A DNA stretch of 56,616 nucleotides, taken from contig JAOAAX010000013.1 of the NCBI GenBank assembly GCA_026418675.1, forward strand, positions 1-56,616. Direction: 5' to 3'. The notes below the pieces were generated by a model, which did not search any database, had not been told where the DNA came from, and worked only from the letters and a program-made list of their open reading frames with translations. Position 1 is the stretch's first letter, and each line of letters starts with the position of its first letter. This DNA comes from Chthoniobacterales bacterium (lineage in GTDB: Bacteria > Verrucomicrobiota > Verrucomicrobiia > Chthoniobacterales > DYNR01). A program made the translations under genes and the position numbers. Below, in pieces: positions 54,603 to 56,616 of the stretch.

Positions 54603-56616
54603 CTAGGTTGAATTATTAGCGGTCCAGCTTTTGAATTCTCTGAAAATTGAATTGGCCCATCGCTTGGCATCTTCTCTCCTTTCCTTAACCTCAAACGGGT
54701 TAATATCCCTCCACACCAATTTCGCTGCGAGGTTTGGTGGCTCATGCGAATAAATCGAACCCTCCACCACCTTTCGCCACTTCTTTGCAGCTTTATCAAA
54801 TGCCTCAGATTCCTTTGAAGCTTTATCAAATGCCACAGACCCACTCTTCCCACCCAACAAAGTAAAATCCTCCCCAATCAATTCCCACGACGCTTCAAGA
54901 TCAAACGCAAGCGGCCATAACTTCCCACACAAAAAACCTTTCACCAGCCATCCTAATCTCTCCTTTGCCATTTCTTGATTGAAAAGCGCTCTCTCCTCCT
55001 TCCCGGCTTCCGAGAAAAGCAGGAAACTCCCCTCCCTGCCCGCGGCAGAGAGAAGAAGACTAACAATCCACGGCTTCAGATAATGAGCCAGCTTCAGATT
55101 TTGCCTGCTCTCCTTCATCTTCCCAGCCCGCCAAAAAACCCATTTCCCACAGTTAGCAACTTTCCAACCTTCCCCCTTCACACAGACTGTCTCCTCAAAC
55201 ACTCTCACCTCCGCTGAAACCCTCTCAAGCTCTAGTTTCATCCCCAGCAGCTCATTGGCCCAACCTTGCACGTCCTCCTTACACTTCTTCCATTCCTCCT
55301 CACCAAGCTTACCAAGTGGAAGCCCGCGCTCCGCCGCAAGCAACGCCCGACGGTAACCCTCCTTCTCCGGTTCCATCAAACCCTCCAGCACCACCCTCTT
55401 AAGGTGATACCTCTGCAAAGGTGCCAGCTTAACCGGGTTCCAGTCCAATCCCTCATCTCTGTCCTCCTCCTGGGGCAAATCCAAATCCCGCGCACGCGCA
55501 AAACCAGCAGCAGGATTTCGCCAAAATCTGACCAGCTCCTCCAAATCCACCTCCTGCGGGATGACTAGCCCTTCCACTTTTTTCTCCAAATCTTGCGGCT
55601 TAGGTAAATCCCAACCAATACCCGTCACCCCCTTTCCAGATGTCGAAGAAATCGCCTTTGCTACTTCGTAAGCAGGAACCGAAAACGACCGCGGCAACCC
55701 ATTCGCACCCCCCCCTCCAGCTCCCCCTGCAAAATATTCCGGAGCGAACGGTGTCAACCTGTGAACAAAACTCGGTAACTCCCTTCCCATCCCAGCAATC
55801 GTTTGACGCAATTCCTCCACACAGGTCGAAATGGGCAAGGCCTCTCCTGTGCGAATCCCCCTCGACGGCGCAGTCAGAATCAGACGCTCCGTAGGCGTCA
55901 ACAGAGCATCCAAAAAAAGTTGCCGATCCTCTGTCCGTGCATTCCGATCCCAAATCTTCGGCATAAGCCGCATCAAGTCCCACGAAGGCAACAGGTTCTT
56001 CCGCGGAAAATTATCCCCCATCCCCAAAATCCCCAACACCCGGCATGGTAAACCATGCAAATTGTAAAAACTGCCAAATGCAATTCTGCCCGAAAGCCGA
56101 CCACGCCGTTGCCGCGCCGCACTTTCCTCCCGCAGCCAATCGCCCACAGCACCAGCATCCAATTGAATTTCCTCACTCTGATTGAGCAAAATAGAAAGAA
56201 CCTCGGACAACTCAACCCTCTCCTCATCAGACACACAAACCAACTCCAAAGCCACCCTCTCCAACCGCTCCGCCCAAACCCTTGGACTCACCTTGGGCTT
56301 CCCTAGCCATTCCCGAAGCGCCACCAACAACTCCATCAAACTCTCTAAAAACCGTCGGCGCAACTCCAGGTCTCCCCGCAACGCATCTCCCACCGGCAGC
56401 ACAAACCCACCTCCACCGCCATCCCCCTCCGCTGGATACTCCACCGCACTCTCCAACGGTAACCACTCCCCGGCAATCATCCGATCCAGCGCGTAACGCA
56501 ACGACCCCGGCCGCCCTTCCTCCACCCCCCTCGTAAATCCACTCCCCTGCAGCCACCTCTCAATTTCACTTGCCTCCTCCACTTCCAAAGCCCGCATCAT
56601 CACAGGCATCCGATAC
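54603..56616 (-). CDS. recC: Exodeoxyribonuclease V subunit gamma (RecC), C-terminal part
   Basis: At least 668 residues; the frame stays open to the right edge (codons for Tyr-Arg precede the first visible Met), so this is about the C-terminal 60% of a protein that is about 1100 residues in enteric bacteria. Recognisable RecC features are RIAFGSFYNLHGLPCRVLGI in parts, LGMGDNFPRKN, SWDLMRLMPKIWDRNARTEDRQ in parts, FLDALLTPTERLILT, and EVDLEELVRFWRNPAAGFARARDLDLP in parts. RecC bridges RecB and RecD and scans for Chi. The end carries a duplicated 10-residue unit (listed separately). Followed by recB after 11 bp. Confidence 0.92.
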   Translation of the reverse strand, partial: YRMPVMMRALEVEEASEIERWLQGSGFTRGVEEGRPGSLRYALDRMIAGEWLPLESAVEYPAEGDGGGGGFVLPVGDALRGDLELRRRFLESLMELLVALREWLGKPKVSPRVWAERLERVALELVCVSDEERVELSEVLSILLNQSEEIQLDAGAVGDWLREESAARQRRGRLSGRIAFGSFYNLHGLPCRVLGILGMGDNFPRKNLLPSWDLMRLMPKIWDRNARTEDRQLFLDALLTPTERLILTAPSRGIRTGEALPISTCVEELRQTIAGMGRELPSFVHRLTPFAPEYFAGGAGGGGANGLPRSFSVPAYEVAKAISSTSGKGVTGIGWDLPKPQDLEKKVEGLVIPQEVDLEELVRFWRNPAAGFARARDLDLPQEEDRDEGLDWNPVKLAPLQRYHLKRVVLEGLMEPEKEGYRRALLAAERGLPLGKLGEEEWKKCKEDVQGWANELLGMKLELERVSAEVRVFEETVCVKGEGWKVANCGKWVFWRAGKMKESRQNLKLAHYLKPWIVSLLLSAAGREGSFLLFSEAGKEERALFNQEMAKERLGWLVKGFLCGKLWPLAFDLEASWELIGEDFTLLGGKSGSVAFDKASKESEAFDKAAKKWRKVVEGSIYSHEPPNLAAKLVWRDINPFEVKERREDAKRWANSIFREFKSWTANNST
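54781..54840. repeat. Two tandem copies of a 30-bp unit inside recC
   Basis: Copy one is 54781-54810 and copy two 54811-54840; they match at 26 of 30 positions and both contain CTTTATCAAATGCC. In frame they give VAFDKASKES and EAFDKAAKKW, so the repeat inserts ten residues near the RecC C-terminus without breaking the frame. Confidence 0.85.

Overview
The window looks like chromosome of a Gram-negative member of the PVC group, most probably Verrucomicrobiota. The main reasons are a 51-residue 'small basic protein' of the Chlamydiae/Verrucomicrobia type (18468-18623), two tandem secretins resembling the verrucomicrobial Amuc_1098 pilus family, a DUF5069 protein, and envelope genes (TolC, HlyD-type adaptors, GT9, AsmA) that imply an outer membrane. 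The class is not resolved from sequence alone. I saw no rRNA, tRNA, CRISPR array, insertion sequence or prophage.

Layout. 1-130: GC-rich 3' end of an acidic protein. 127-10058 (all minus strand): a compact cluster made of a catalytically degenerate methyltransferase-like protein, a two-GAF/transmembrane/HlyD fusion, a periplasmic adaptor, an M50 metalloprotease fused to an HlyD-like domain, a TolC-type outer-membrane protein and, behind its own candidate promoter, an intact-looking methyltransferase with a regulatory domain. No ABC, MFS or RND pump is present. This is the most unusual system in the window: an envelope-spanning export or processing apparatus built around a membrane protease, with two related methyltransferase-fold proteins. 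10185-16191: PfkB kinase and two overlapping secretin paralogues. 16590-18623: CobW-type GTPase, RsuA-type pseudouridine synthase and the small basic protein. 18758-20134: beta-CASP metallo-beta-lactamase protein.

20575-31809 (plus strand): GT9 glycosyltransferase, DUF5069 protein, RarA, BioF-like enzyme, a 1422-residue hybrid histidine kinase, and an AsmA-like protein overlapping the kinase by four bases. 32294-37098 (minus strand): a GNAT-fold protein overlapping a probable alpha/beta-hydrolase pseudo-enzyme, then PurM and PurF. 37290-47765 (plus strand): WalJ-like metallohydrolase, a large ABC half-transporter carrying a 17-C homopolymer, GH38 alpha-mannosidase, a rhodanese/DUF2892 protein with a cysteine tail, FloA and a proline-rich membrane-anchored protein. 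48028-49150: remnants of two consecutive NAD-dependent epimerase genes. 49190-56616 (minus strand): recC (cut by the window edge), recB and recD.

At larger scale, base asymmetry reverses inside the window. The plus strand is strongly G-rich over roughly the first 10 kb and strongly C-rich from about 17 kb to 48 kb, whichever strand carries the genes. This looks like a replichore boundary of the terminus type, or an old inversion.
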